A stretch of DNA of 8,681 bases from Bdellovibrionota bacterium. GTDB taxonomy: Bacteria > Bdellovibrionota > Bacteriovoracia > Bacteriovoracales > Bacteriovoracaceae. Numbering within the stretch: the stretch's first letter is position 1; every line of letters starts with the position of its first letter. A program made the position numbers and the translations under genes. The DNA lies in assembly GCA_030836365.1 (NCBI GenBank), contig JAURQB010000025.1:1-8681 (forward strand), given 5' to 3'. Shown in pieces: positions 1 to 6,928 of the stretch. The notes below the pieces were generated by a model. That model saw nothing but the letters and a program-made list of their open reading frames with translations. It did no database searches and had not been told where the DNA came from.

Positions 1-310
1 TTAGGTTTTCATACCTTTCTTGAAAGGATTTTTTTTCTGATTCCAGTGAACTCGTATAATCATTTCGCATTTTTTTTATATTTTCAAACGAGTTTTCTCG
101 AAGCTCCTGATTAAGCTCTCCTGTTTCTTCTTCTATTTGAGAGAGTTGATTATTATAGGCCTTACGTTGGGAGTTCGTTCGGTAATCATGAGTTTCTTTT
201 AAATTATCGACATTTTTTTTGTAACTGCGCTGCAAATCATCGGCCTTTCGTCCGTATTCTTGACGAGCTGTATTTAATCTGGCCGTATAATCGTTAACAT
301 CTATAGACAT
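1..310 (-). CDS. N-terminal part of a charged coiled-coil protein, function unknown (cut by left edge)
   Basis: The minus-strand frame opens at an ATG at 310-308 and stays open for 103 codons to the window edge, so only the N-terminus is visible. It begins MSIDVNDYTARLNTARQEYG and is dominated by Lys, Glu, Asn, Gln and Arg, with no hydrophobic segment and no signal peptide. A cytoplasmic, mainly helical coiled-coil protein is the natural reading. A Shine-Dalgarno AGGAG lies at 325-329, 14 nt from the ATG, which is longer than usual; there is no in-frame start codon in between and no further Met until about residue 85, so this start is preferred. A TATACT box (342-337) could be its -10, but no good -35 is seen. 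It follows a terminator and is probably transcribed separately from the gene upstream. I do not recognise the family. Confidence 0.7.
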   Translation of the reverse strand, partial: MSIDVNDYTARLNTARQEYGRKADDLQRSYKKNVDNLKETHDYRTNSQRKAYNNQLSQIEEETGELNQELRENSFENIKKMRNDYTSSLESEKKSFQERYENL

Positions 311-348
311 ATAGCTACACTTATCTCCTGCATAACAGTATATCTAAT

Positions 349-386
349 AAAAAAAACGGCAGTTTCTTTTGGGAGAAAACTGCCGT
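349..386 (-). terminator. Intrinsic terminator of the DsbA-like gene
   Basis: On the minus strand a perfect 10-bp stem (ACGGCAGTTT at 356-365 paired with AAACTGCCGT at 377-386) with an 11-nt loop is followed directly by eight T residues (complement of the A-run 349-356). It lies 24 nt after the stop codon of the gene at 410-1456. On the plus strand the stem is not followed by a T-run, so it acts in one direction. Confidence 0.9.
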
Positions 387-409
387 CTTAAAAAAAAATT
401 TAAACTATA

Positions 410-1456
410 TTACTTTAATTCTTGATCAATCATCTTAGAGAATTCTTCAACAGGTAACGCCCCACTGATAATTTTTCCATTTAAAAAAAATGTTGGCGTA
501 GACTTTACGCCAAGAACCCTTCCCTCTTCAATATCAGCATCAATTTTCGCCATATATTTGTTTTTATCAACACAATCATTGAATTTACCTTGATCAAAGC
601 CTTTGAAATTTGCTGCAATCTTTTTCAAGTTTGTGGCATCAAGCTTACTTTGGTTATCAAACATGTAATCATGAAGCTTCCAAAAGTAATCTTTCCCCTG
701 TTCGTTTGCACATAATCCAGCAAGAGCAGCTCCTTTTGCTTGCTTATGAAATGGGAGAGGAAAGTTTTTAAAAGCAACCTTTACTTTATCTCCATACTTT
801 TTCTTTATTTCATGCATGATTTTTGAGCCTTTAGCACAATAGGGACACTGAAAGTCCGAGTATTCTACCAGTGTAATTTTAGCATTTTTATTTCCGAGAA
901 TAGGAGCATCTCCAACCTTCACATCAAAAACAGGCTGCTGTGGCTCAGAGAAATATACTTCTACTGGAGACTTCGCAATTTTTTTATTTAACCATGCATC
1001 AACCAGCTCTTGCGTCTTGCCTTGGATAATAAACTTTTGAATTCGATCCTTAAGTTGATCATTAATATGTTGCTCTGGGATTTTTCGCTCTTGAATAAAA
1101 TCTTTAATTTCTTTATCTGTAACCTTTACATTGCTAACAATATGCTTTTGAACAAATTGTTCTTCAGTCAGTTTCCCTTTACGTGGGTCTGAATCAATTA
1201 AATTCTTCAGGATTACCCCTTTTACACGATTCATTTTAAGCTCAAACAACTTATTTTCAAGCTCATAGATATCATTTTCATGGCCTTCCACAAGCTCCTT
1301 GGTTGTGTAGGTTTTTCCTTGAAATTTAAAAGCGGCTTCTTGACTAGGCGCCGGCGAGAAAACAAATTTTGGCGCACTCACAACATCATTACTGCAAGCA
1401 GATATGCAGACACCTAAAACAATAAAACAAAAGAGTAATGTTCCTTTTACTTTCAT
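410..1456 (-). CDS. Envelope lipoprotein with SurA-like N-domain and DsbA-type thioredoxin domain
   Basis: A 348-aa predicted thiol-disulfide oxidoreductase anchored in the envelope. Residues 1-20 are a signal peptide ending in the lipobox ISAC, so Cys21 would be lipidated; Asn, not Asp, is at +2, so outer-membrane sorting is possible. Residues about 40-165 are Lys/Glu-rich and helical and resemble the N-terminal domain of SurA-type chaperones, without a PpiC rotamase domain. Residues about 175-348 are a DsbA-like thioredoxin fold (Thioredoxin_4 type): active site CPYC at 204-207, cis-Pro321 in the STPTFF loop, and two further cysteines (249, 295) at positions common in this family. The Shine-Dalgarno AAGGAAGG (1463-1470) is 6 nt from the ATG. 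It lies 76 nt downstream of the ABC exporter pair but has its own candidate promoter and terminator. It could oxidise or isomerise disulfides of exported proteins; direction and substrate cannot be told from sequence. Confidence 0.88.
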   Translation of the reverse strand: MKVKGTLLFCFIVLGVCISACSNDVVSAPKFVFSPAPSQEAAFKFQGKTYTTKELVEGHENDIYELENKLFELKMNRVKGVILKNLIDSDPRKGKLTEEQFVQKHIVSNVKVTDKEIKDFIQERKIPEQHINDQLKDRIQKFIIQGKTQELVDAWLNKKIAKSPVEVYFSEPQQPVFDVKVGDAPILGNKNAKITLVEYSDFQCPYCAKGSKIMHEIKKKYGDKVKVAFKNFPLPFHKQAKGAALAGLCANEQGKDYFWKLHDYMFDNQSKLDATNLKKIAANFKGFDQGKFNDCVDKNKYMAKIDADIEEGRVLGVKSTPTFFLNGKIISGALPVEEFSKMIDQELK

Positions 1457-1495
1457 GTTAGACCTTCCTTGTATGTTTATTAATTACTGAGCATT

Positions 1496-1524
1496 ATTTT
1501 AGAAATAAAACAATCAAACAACAA
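1496..1524 (-). promoter_or_regulatory. Candidate sigma-70 promoter of the DsbA-like lipoprotein gene
   Basis: On the minus strand TTGTTG (1524-1519) and TAAAAT (1501-1496) are separated by exactly 17 nt, about 40 nt upstream of the ATG. It sits in the short gap after the ABC gene stop, and no terminator is seen in that gap, so read-through from the ABC operon is also possible. Based on motif match only. Confidence 0.45.
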
Positions 1525-1532
1525 GCTTACTT

Positions 1533-3308
1533 TTACTTTAACTGCGAAATAAACTCCTGATAATGAGAAGATCTCACAGTCAAATCATCGTGAACTCCAC
1601 GATCGACAATTTTGCCATTTTTCATGACCAGAAGTAGATCACTGTGAATAACTGTCTCAATTCGGTGAGCAACGATAAAAGTCAAACTCTGACGCTGAAT
1701 AATCATGACAATTTTTCTGAGCGCTTCTTCTAATTCCGAATCTAAGGCGCTACTAATTTCATCAAAAAACACGAGACTTTTATGTAAATAACATGCTCGA
1801 AGGGCCGATATTAATTGCTTCTGACCCGCAGATATTTGTTCAACATCAACTTGATTATCTAATTCAATTCCCCATGTAGTTAAATAAGGAAGTTCTTTTT
1901 TTACCCAACTCCAAAAATCATCAATCGATTGATTTTGTTCACGCTCAAGTCCCATCGTAATATTGAACCTTAGCGTTTCACTGAAAACATGACTATCTTG
2001 AGAAATAATCGATGTAAGCTCTCTGTAAAGCGATAAACCTTCTCCATCCTGGCCAGGGTACGAATGCGTTTGCCCACCATCGAATTGAACAAGTACTCCT
2101 CCACCTGTAGGAAGAATATTTCCCGAAAGTATTTTGAGTAAAGTCGATTTTCCACAACCAGAAATACCAACGATCCCCACGAGCTGACCAACTTTAGCTT
2201 GAAAATGGATATCTCGAAGCTCAAATCGTGGGGCATCCTCACTCTCTTCCTTTCTTTTTGGATAGATAAAAGAAGGAATATTCACCTCAATGCAAGAGAG
2301 CTTCTCCTCACCGAGATGTCTCTCGGAATGGCTTGAAAGTCTATTCTTTAGGTGCCCATAAAAAGATTGAACTCTGACAATACCAGTTAAGGCCCGTTGA
2401 ATGACCGCTATTTTACCTGCAATATTTTTAATGGGGTCAATTGAGCGTTGAATAAGGTCAACAAGAGCAAAGACCATTGCTCCTTCCAAAATCGTTGAGT
2501 GAGGAGCGAAGAAAATGACCATCGCAAGTAGTATTGGATACAAGCTTTCAGCGACGGAGTAATAACTTGCATCCCAAACATTTGATTTGAGCTGCTTTGA
2601 CATAAAACCTGAGTACATCTTGTTGCCAGAAACACTGGCATAATTTTGATGCCCAAAAAAATAAGCATCACTCGTTCCGCCACTCACGTTGGCAATTTGC
2701 CGACTTACCATACTTCTGGCCTGTCTCACCTCCAGAAATATTTTGCGCATATATTTGCTGCCATAAATTAAAATAACGGAAAACCCCACCTCGGCCACAA
2801 CGACAACAGCACCAAGAAAGCTATCTATTTGAATAAAACCATAAGCACATGAAGCAACAAAAATCACATTGAAAACAATTGTCAGTGCGCCACTTGTTAG
2901 AAGCTCTCTAATCGATTGCGTATCACTCATGATACGAGCGATAACTTCTCCCATGGGAAAATCATCCTCAACTCGAATACCGGAATCCGTTCGATTAAAA
3001 TCAAAGGCGTTAAGCCAATTTTCATAACAAACATTGCGAATATTATCGATTAAGTTCATTACATACCTGTTCAACGTTAGCTGAAAAGCAAATCGAACCC
3101 AAAAAATAATGAGGAGCAGATAAAAGAAATCCCAAAGAGAATTAATAAACATACTCCCTTTTTCGTAATTTCTCGATAAAGAAAAAACTACTTTTGGAAG
3201 TAATTGACCTAGATATGCAGATGCGACAAGTGAAATAAAAACAAGTAGGATCTGAAAACGCACTTTCTTAAAAAGAAAAATATCCGCGTAAGTTAATTTA
3301 TAGTTCAT
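1533..3308 (-). CDS. ABC exporter half-transporter, catalytic-site subunit (TMD-NBD)
   Basis: A 591-aa inner-membrane half-transporter of the type IV (MsbA-like) exporter fold. Hydrophobic segments at about 16-38, 58-78, 141-160, 163-183, 251-268 and 274-290 form the membrane domain. The nucleotide-binding domain begins near 338: A-loop Tyr349, Walker A GISGCGKS (381-388), Q-loop Gln437, signature ISAGQ (492-496, degenerate from LSGGQ), Walker B FFDE with catalytic Glu517, D-loop SSALD (519-523) and switch His548. With Glu and His intact but a changed signature, it supplies Walker A/B to the hydrolytic site and the weak signature to the dead site of a heterodimer. Its start overlaps the end of the partner gene by 11 nt; GAGG at 3315-3318 is 6 nt from the ATG, so translation is probably coupled. 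The stop is followed by a second in-frame TAA one codon later. Substrate unknown; there is no C39 peptidase domain. Confidence 0.92.
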   Translation of the reverse strand: MNYKLTYADIFLFKKVRFQILLVFISLVASAYLGQLLPKVVFSLSRNYEKGSMFINSLWDFFYLLLIIFWVRFAFQLTLNRYVMNLIDNIRNVCYENWLNAFDFNRTDSGIRVEDDFPMGEVIARIMSDTQSIRELLTSGALTIVFNVIFVASCAYGFIQIDSFLGAVVVVAEVGFSVILIYGSKYMRKIFLEVRQARSMVSRQIANVSGGTSDAYFFGHQNYASVSGNKMYSGFMSKQLKSNVWDASYYSVAESLYPILLAMVIFFAPHSTILEGAMVFALVDLIQRSIDPIKNIAGKIAVIQRALTGIVRVQSFYGHLKNRLSSHSERHLGEEKLSCIEVNIPSFIYPKRKEESEDAPRFELRDIHFQAKVGQLVGIVGISGCGKSTLLKILSGNILPTGGGVLVQFDGGQTHSYPGQDGEGLSLYRELTSIISQDSHVFSETLRFNITMGLEREQNQSIDDFWSWVKKELPYLTTWGIELDNQVDVEQISAGQKQLISALRACYLHKSLVFFDEISSALDSELEEALRKIVMIIQRQSLTFIVAHRIETVIHSDLLLVMKNGKIVDRGVHDDLTVRSSHYQEFISQLK

Positions 3309-5031
3309 TTTTAACCTCGGCTAAAATCTGTCCCGCATCATTTAGCTGTTGTTTTTCAAAAAACTTCATCACTGAAGGAGTGAAAATATTTTCACCTTCT
3401 GAGTATTCAGTAATTCCAATATTTTTTTCAATCATGCTCACACTGTCACAAAACTTAATTGTGCTCATTCGATGACTTGTTAAGAAAATTGTTTTCCCCT
3501 GTAGCAGGTTTAATTCTACTAGTTCATCCATAATTTTTTTCTCTAAAATAAGATCAACAGATGAAAACGGATCATCCCAAATAATATAATCAGCATCTCC
3601 CATTAACGAGCGAATCAAGCACATCCGTTTAATTTGCCCCCCCGATAGCCTTTTTCCGTTTTCCCCAAGAGGTAAATCAAGGAGCTCCGAAAAAGATCCC
3701 GTCAATTCATCAAGCCCAAAAAGATTAACTAACTTTTCCAAAAGCTCAAGCTGTCTAGATGTCGGTAATTTGCCCATAAAAATATTTGCCTTAAACGTAT
3801 CATCGTAAACGTAAGGAACTTGCGCTGTATAACTAATATTTTTCTTTTTTAGTTTTAAACAAAAACCTAACCGGCGGACCAGCTCCGTTTTTCCACTCCC
3901 CGTAACGCCAATGATTCCATTAATTGCTTTTGGTTGATAACTTAACTGCTGCTCTTTGCCCCAAAGCTCTAGTGAGATGCAAGATTCACTGACTTCCTTA
4001 TCGTATAAATTCAATAAATTTTTCTCTACATCACTTTCTTGATTGAGCACATCAACAAGGTCCCTGATTCTTCCCCACGCACTGACACTTGAGATGTAGA
4101 CCACACCAATCCAACTCATAAAAGAAAGAGGTTCAAGAAATAAAAATGTAAAGCCCGAAAAAAAGACCAGAGAGCTGGCCCCTAAATCATTTTGAAATAT
4201 TATATACCCACCCCAAATGAGACTTAAACCGACGCCTAATGGAATGAGAGGAACTGAAAAAGAGACGCCTACTCCAGAGTAATAAAAATTAATTAACTCT
4301 TTCCACGAGTTAGCTTTAAAAAGATCAATAAATGGTTTTTCCGCATGAAAATTTTTTATCGTCGCTTTTCCGTTGTAAGTTTCAATGATTGTGTTTTGTA
4401 CCTCTGCCTGGGCATCCATTGCTTTTCGCTGTAGTTTTTTTAAACTCCCAACAATGATCGTAAATAAAACAAGACTCACAAGCATTGGTAGAAGTGCAAT
4501 GACTAAATCAGGATGAAAACTAGCAAGCTTTGGAAGTAAAATACTGCAGGCGATGACCACATTTCCGACTTGTAAAAGAGCAAAGCCAACGAAAGCACGC
4601 ATCTGCTCAATGTCGCTATAAATACATTGAAAAATTTGACCTTTCTTTATGGAGTCATAACGAAACGGTACTGCGTTTTCGACTTTTTCCATTAAAAAGA
4701 CACGCATATCTCTTTCCATCACCCGAGCCGGAAAGAAAAACAAAAGCCTGGAAGCTGTTCTAAAAAATATAATGCCAATACAAAATAGAGCAAACACCCA
4801 CATATCTGGATAAGACTTTTTTTGCTCAATTAATTCTGCGACTTCTTTTGCCACAAAAGGAAGCTCACTTTGAATCATATGCAAGGCAACTAAACACAAC
4901 ATCGCCGAAATATAATAAAAAGAGAAATGTCTGATTTGTTTACCAGAGAGCTGCCAAATCCCCATTTCTAAATATGACTTAACTGGAGAATTCTTGAAAA
5001 AATCCTGTCCATGAATTAAATTTTTTAACAT
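3298..5031 (-). CDS. ABC exporter half-transporter, degenerate-site subunit (TMD-NBD)
   Basis: A 577-aa partner of the gene directly downstream. Hydrophobic segments at about 35-55, 77-100, 147-167, 171-197, 252-280 and 285-315 make the membrane domain. The NBD is compact: likely A-loop Trp357, Walker A GVTGSGKT (375-382), Q-loop Gln404 only 23 residues after the Walker Lys, canonical signature LSGGQ (462-466), Walker B IIWDD with Asp487 where the catalytic Glu normally stands, D-loop SSVD (490-493) and His520. Asp for Glu plus the short Walker A to Q-loop segment and Trp A-loop are features of NBD1 in ABCC proteins such as CFTR and MRP1. Its own ATP site is therefore expected to bind but hardly hydrolyse ATP, while its LSGGQ completes the active site of the partner. 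GAGG lies 4 nt before the ATG. It is the first gene of the operon; substrate unknown. Confidence 0.92.
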   Translation of the reverse strand: MLKNLIHGQDFFKNSPVKSYLEMGIWQLSGKQIRHFSFYYISAMLCLVALHMIQSELPFVAKEVAELIEQKKSYPDMWVFALFCIGIIFFRTASRLLFFFPARVMERDMRVFLMEKVENAVPFRYDSIKKGQIFQCIYSDIEQMRAFVGFALLQVGNVVIACSILLPKLASFHPDLVIALLPMLVSLVLFTIIVGSLKKLQRKAMDAQAEVQNTIIETYNGKATIKNFHAEKPFIDLFKANSWKELINFYYSGVGVSFSVPLIPLGVGLSLIWGGYIIFQNDLGASSLVFFSGFTFLFLEPLSFMSWIGVVYISSVSAWGRIRDLVDVLNQESDVEKNLLNLYDKEVSESCISLELWGKEQQLSYQPKAINGIIGVTGSGKTELVRRLGFCLKLKKKNISYTAQVPYVYDDTFKANIFMGKLPTSRQLELLEKLVNLFGLDELTGSFSELLDLPLGENGKRLSGGQIKRMCLIRSLMGDADYIIWDDPFSSVDLILEKKIMDELVELNLLQGKTIFLTSHRMSTIKFCDSVSMIEKNIGITEYSEGENIFTPSVMKFFEKQQLNDAGQILAEVKNEL

Positions 5032-5071
5032 AAAACCTCAATTTTCCTTAATTTACCTAAGAGATCACTGA

Positions 5072-5100
5072 TTGACATCCCTAAATGCCTTCATTATATT
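5072..5100 (+). promoter_or_regulatory. Strong sigma-70 promoter of tRNA-Val
   Basis: A perfect -35 TTGACA (5072-5077) and a -10 TATATT (5095-5100) are separated by the optimal 17 nt, placing the start of transcription near 5107, about 12 nt before the mature tRNA 5' end. The near-consensus match suits a stable RNA gene. A perfect TATAAT on the opposite strand (5098-5093) overlaps this -10 and could serve the leftward ABC operon, although no -35 fits it. Confidence 0.82.
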
Positions 5101-5118
5101 GACAACTTCTTTACAGAT

Positions 5119-5193
<75 letters not shown>

Positions 5194-5241
5194 TCTATCC
5201 CTTAAAATATATTTAATGAAAATTTTGCCCAGGCGACTGAA

Positions 5242-5808
5242 ATGAAACCCATGTTATCTTTATTTCTTTTTTTTGCAATCATCACCTCCACCCAATTAAA
5301 AGCGGGAATCGTTTTACAATACTCTGGCGGCTATACCTCTTACACTAATGATTACGACGAACTAAATTTTTCACGAATGCTGAATGCATTTTATCTCGGC
5401 GCAAGCTTGGGCCGAAAAACACGCTTCATGATCGGCCCGTCCTACACGATGTGGAATCAAGCACACACAAACTCAGCTGGAAACGACAGTGAAATGTCGA
5501 TGACAGAGTTTGGCGCAACAGCATTAATTTACCTTTCAAAAGCAAAGACATGGAAAGTAACAGCAACCTACTGCATGTCTGTAAATGGGGAGCGAAAAGT
5601 TGGCGCGACGGAAGAAATTCTAAAAGGTAGTGCGATGCGATTTGGTTTTGGGTACCATGCTCCCATTACAGACACTTTTGCATTAGGAATAAACCTTGCT
5701 TACCAGATAACTTCTCTGACCAGCTCAATTACAAACAACAATGAAACAGAAATTGACGAGACGTATACTCAGATGCTTCCCATGCTAGAGCTCGCTTGGC
5801 GATACTGA
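5242..5808 (+). CDS. Small outer-membrane beta-barrel protein, function unknown
   Basis: A 188-aa exported protein. Residues 1-21 form a Sec signal peptide (Lys2, hydrophobic core LSLFLFFAII, cleavage probably after LKA at 21). The mature part shows alternating hydrophobic/polar stretches with frequent Gly, Tyr and Thr, for example GIVLQYSGGY, YLGASLGRKTRFMIGPSY and MRFGFGYHA, and ends LELAWRY, with the terminal aromatic residue typical of proteins inserted by the BAM machinery. About 165 mature residues would suit an eight-stranded barrel. A weak Shine-Dalgarno AGG (5231-5233) lies 8 nt before the ATG. The only cysteine in the mature part is in the segment TYCMS, so no intramolecular disulfide is possible. 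It converges with the lipase gene 29 nt away. The family was not identified, and a structural rather than enzymatic role is likely. Confidence 0.8.
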   Translation: MKPMLSLFLFFAIITSTQLKAGIVLQYSGGYTSYTNDYDELNFSRMLNAFYLGASLGRKTRFMIGPSYTMWNQAHTNSAGNDSEMSMTEFGATALIYLSKAKTWKVTATYCMSVNGERKVGATEEILKGSAMRFGFGYHAPITDTFALGINLAYQITSLTSSITNNNETEIDETYTQMLPMLELAWRY

Positions 5809-5841
5809 TCCCCCAATCGCTTAGCGATACTGACTAATTAT
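5792..5841 (+). repeat. 25-nt-offset tandem duplication over the barrel gene's stop codon
   Basis: The 17-nt stretch 5792-5808, containing the final codons and TGA stop of the barrel gene, recurs at 5817-5833 with 16 of 17 bases identical. Each copy contains TCGC-TTR-GCGA, a 4-bp hairpin with a 3-nt loop, and the single difference (G/A at 5798/5823) falls in the loop. The last 8 nt of the two 25-nt units are unrelated. Confidence 0.75.
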
Positions 5842-5856
5842 TCGCTGAATTTTTTT
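5821..5856 (+). terminator. Weak candidate terminator for the barrel gene
   Basis: AGCGA (5823-5827) can pair with TCGCT (5842-5846), extendable by a G-U and a T-A pair, with a 14-nt loop. It is followed by GAA and a run of seven T (about 5850-5856). The stem is short and overlaps the 3' end of the convergent lipase gene, so this is tentative. Confidence 0.35.
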
Positions 5857-6779
5857 AATGTGGGTATAAGCAGATTCATCATTCGGTAACAGCCTGGAGT
5901 AAATTTAAAAGTTCCCAAGCACAAGCCCTCAGCATGATCAGCCTGTACGGCACCTAAATGCTCACCGAAAACCATCGCATAGGTAGGAATAATCCCATCG
6001 TTTAAAGTACCATATGGAGTGTTCGCTAAACCTCGCCCCTCAATAAGATCATCCAAGATTCCCCAAGTCATAAAAAATAAACTATTAGGAAACCCACGCA
6101 TATAATTTGAAATAGAATAATAAAGAATGCCTTCTGTTTGTTCGACATCCTGAGGTTTATACGTACTCTCCGATAGCGGCCTTCCTACTGTTAGCTCTTT
6201 AATATAATTTCTTCTCGTAGGCGCAAAATCTAATGTGTTTATAATGAGTCGATAAAATGGCGACTGAATATCATCACCATCATAATATTGCTCAAAAACA
6301 TAATCCGCGAGAATTGTTCCCACGTGCGGTGTAGAAATAGTTAAAACACTATGCACATAAGGAATCATTCGTTTATCACTCGCGACAAGCCTCGCGATAT
6401 TACCGCCCATCGAGTGGCCAAGAAGAAGAATACTTTTTTCACCAAGGTTTTTATCTCGGGCCGTTTGATCAACATTTTCCACACACTCGGAAGCGCGCTC
6501 AACGAGCGTTCTCGAATCTTCATCTTCTTGGAGTAAACAATAAGAGAATGGTATTTTCATTCGAGTCAGAAAACGGGCGTATTCATGAAAGTAATATTTG
6601 TGTCCTGTTGCATGAGCAATGCCTGTTATTTTACCTAGATTCATCACCCCATTTGAGGCACCTGAGCCAGGAATTAAAACAACATGAATATTTTTTCCGA
6701 TAGGAATAATATTTTCGATTCCGGCTTCAGCAAAACAAGTTGAAACAAGAAAAAGTAAAAGTACGGCGCATTTTTTCAT
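5838..6779 (-). CDS. Secreted lipase/esterase-like alpha/beta hydrolase
   Basis: A 313-aa predicted extracytoplasmic hydrolase. Residues 1-19 are a Sec signal peptide, cleaved near CFA or AEA; the Cys15 context (VSTC) is a poor lipobox. The catalytic triad can be assigned. The nucleophile elbow GHSMGG at 121-126 gives Ser123, Asp261 lies in NDGIIP, and His282 lies in DHAEGL near the C-terminus. The IPGSG segment at 36-40 is in the usual oxyanion-loop place after the first core strand, and ISTPHVGT after the nucleophile strand is typical of bacterial triacylglycerol lipases. Cys287 and Cys297 flank a short loop after the catalytic His and could form a disulfide, which would suit a DsbA-dependent protein. 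The Shine-Dalgarno AAAGGA ends 6 nt before the ATG. Substrate (triglyceride, phospholipid or other ester) cannot be fixed from sequence. Confidence 0.85.
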   Translation of the reverse strand: MKKCAVLLLFLVSTCFAEAGIENIIPIGKNIHVVLIPGSGASNGVMNLGKITGIAHATGHKYYFHEYARFLTRMKIPFSYCLLQEDEDSRTLVERASECVENVDQTARDKNLGEKSILLLGHSMGGNIARLVASDKRMIPYVHSVLTISTPHVGTILADYVFEQYYDGDDIQSPFYRLIINTLDFAPTRRNYIKELTVGRPLSESTYKPQDVEQTEGILYYSISNYMRGFPNSLFFMTWGILDDLIEGRGLANTPYGTLNDGIIPTYAMVFGEHLGAVQADHAEGLCLGTFKFTPGCYRMMNLLIPTLKKFSE

Positions 6780-6843
6780 CTAAAATCCTTTTAACGATAA
6801 AATAGTTCACGACTTAATAAAAACTCATTGTGACAAGGAATTT

Positions 6844-6879
6844 TTGTTAAGTCCACTTCACGAAGCATTTATTTAACAA
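6844..6879. promoter_or_regulatory. Nested dyad upstream of ilvE, possible operator
   Basis: The inverted repeat TTGTTAA (6844-6850) / TTAACAA (6873-6879) encloses a smaller dyad CTTC-AC-GAAG (6856-6865) whose centre is only 1 nt away. It lies in the 149-nt divergent gap between the lipase gene and ilvE, where a regulator of either gene could bind. No clear -35/-10 pair was found in the gap on either strand. Confidence 0.3.
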
Positions 6880-6917
6880 TGTCTAAATATTTTGCTAAGC
6901 TCTCGAAAATATATTTA

Positions 6918-6923
6918 TGGAGA
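6918..6923 (+). promoter_or_regulatory. Ribosome binding site that fixes the ilvE start
   Basis: TGGAGA sits 5 nt upstream of the ATG at 6929. It overlaps the alternative in-frame ATG at 6917, which has no Shine-Dalgarno of its own in the AT-rich sequence before it. The start at 6929 is therefore preferred, shortening the longest possible protein by four residues. Confidence 0.75.
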
Positions 6924-6928
6924 ATTTC

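Noticed and set aside
1010..1192. 60-codon plus-strand open frame inside the DsbA-like gene
   Set aside because: It lies fully antisense to a well-supported coding region, has no ribosome binding site signal that I can see and reads as low-complexity hydrophobic sequence.
1970..2683. Two minus-strand frames of about 90 codons inside the 591-aa ABC gene
   Set aside because: Both are alternative frames of a gene whose Walker, signature and switch motifs are intact in the main frame; neither shows family features.
6351..6536. 61-codon plus-strand frame within the lipase gene
   Set aside because: It is antisense to the conserved nucleophile region of the hydrolase, and the peptide shows no domain or export signal.
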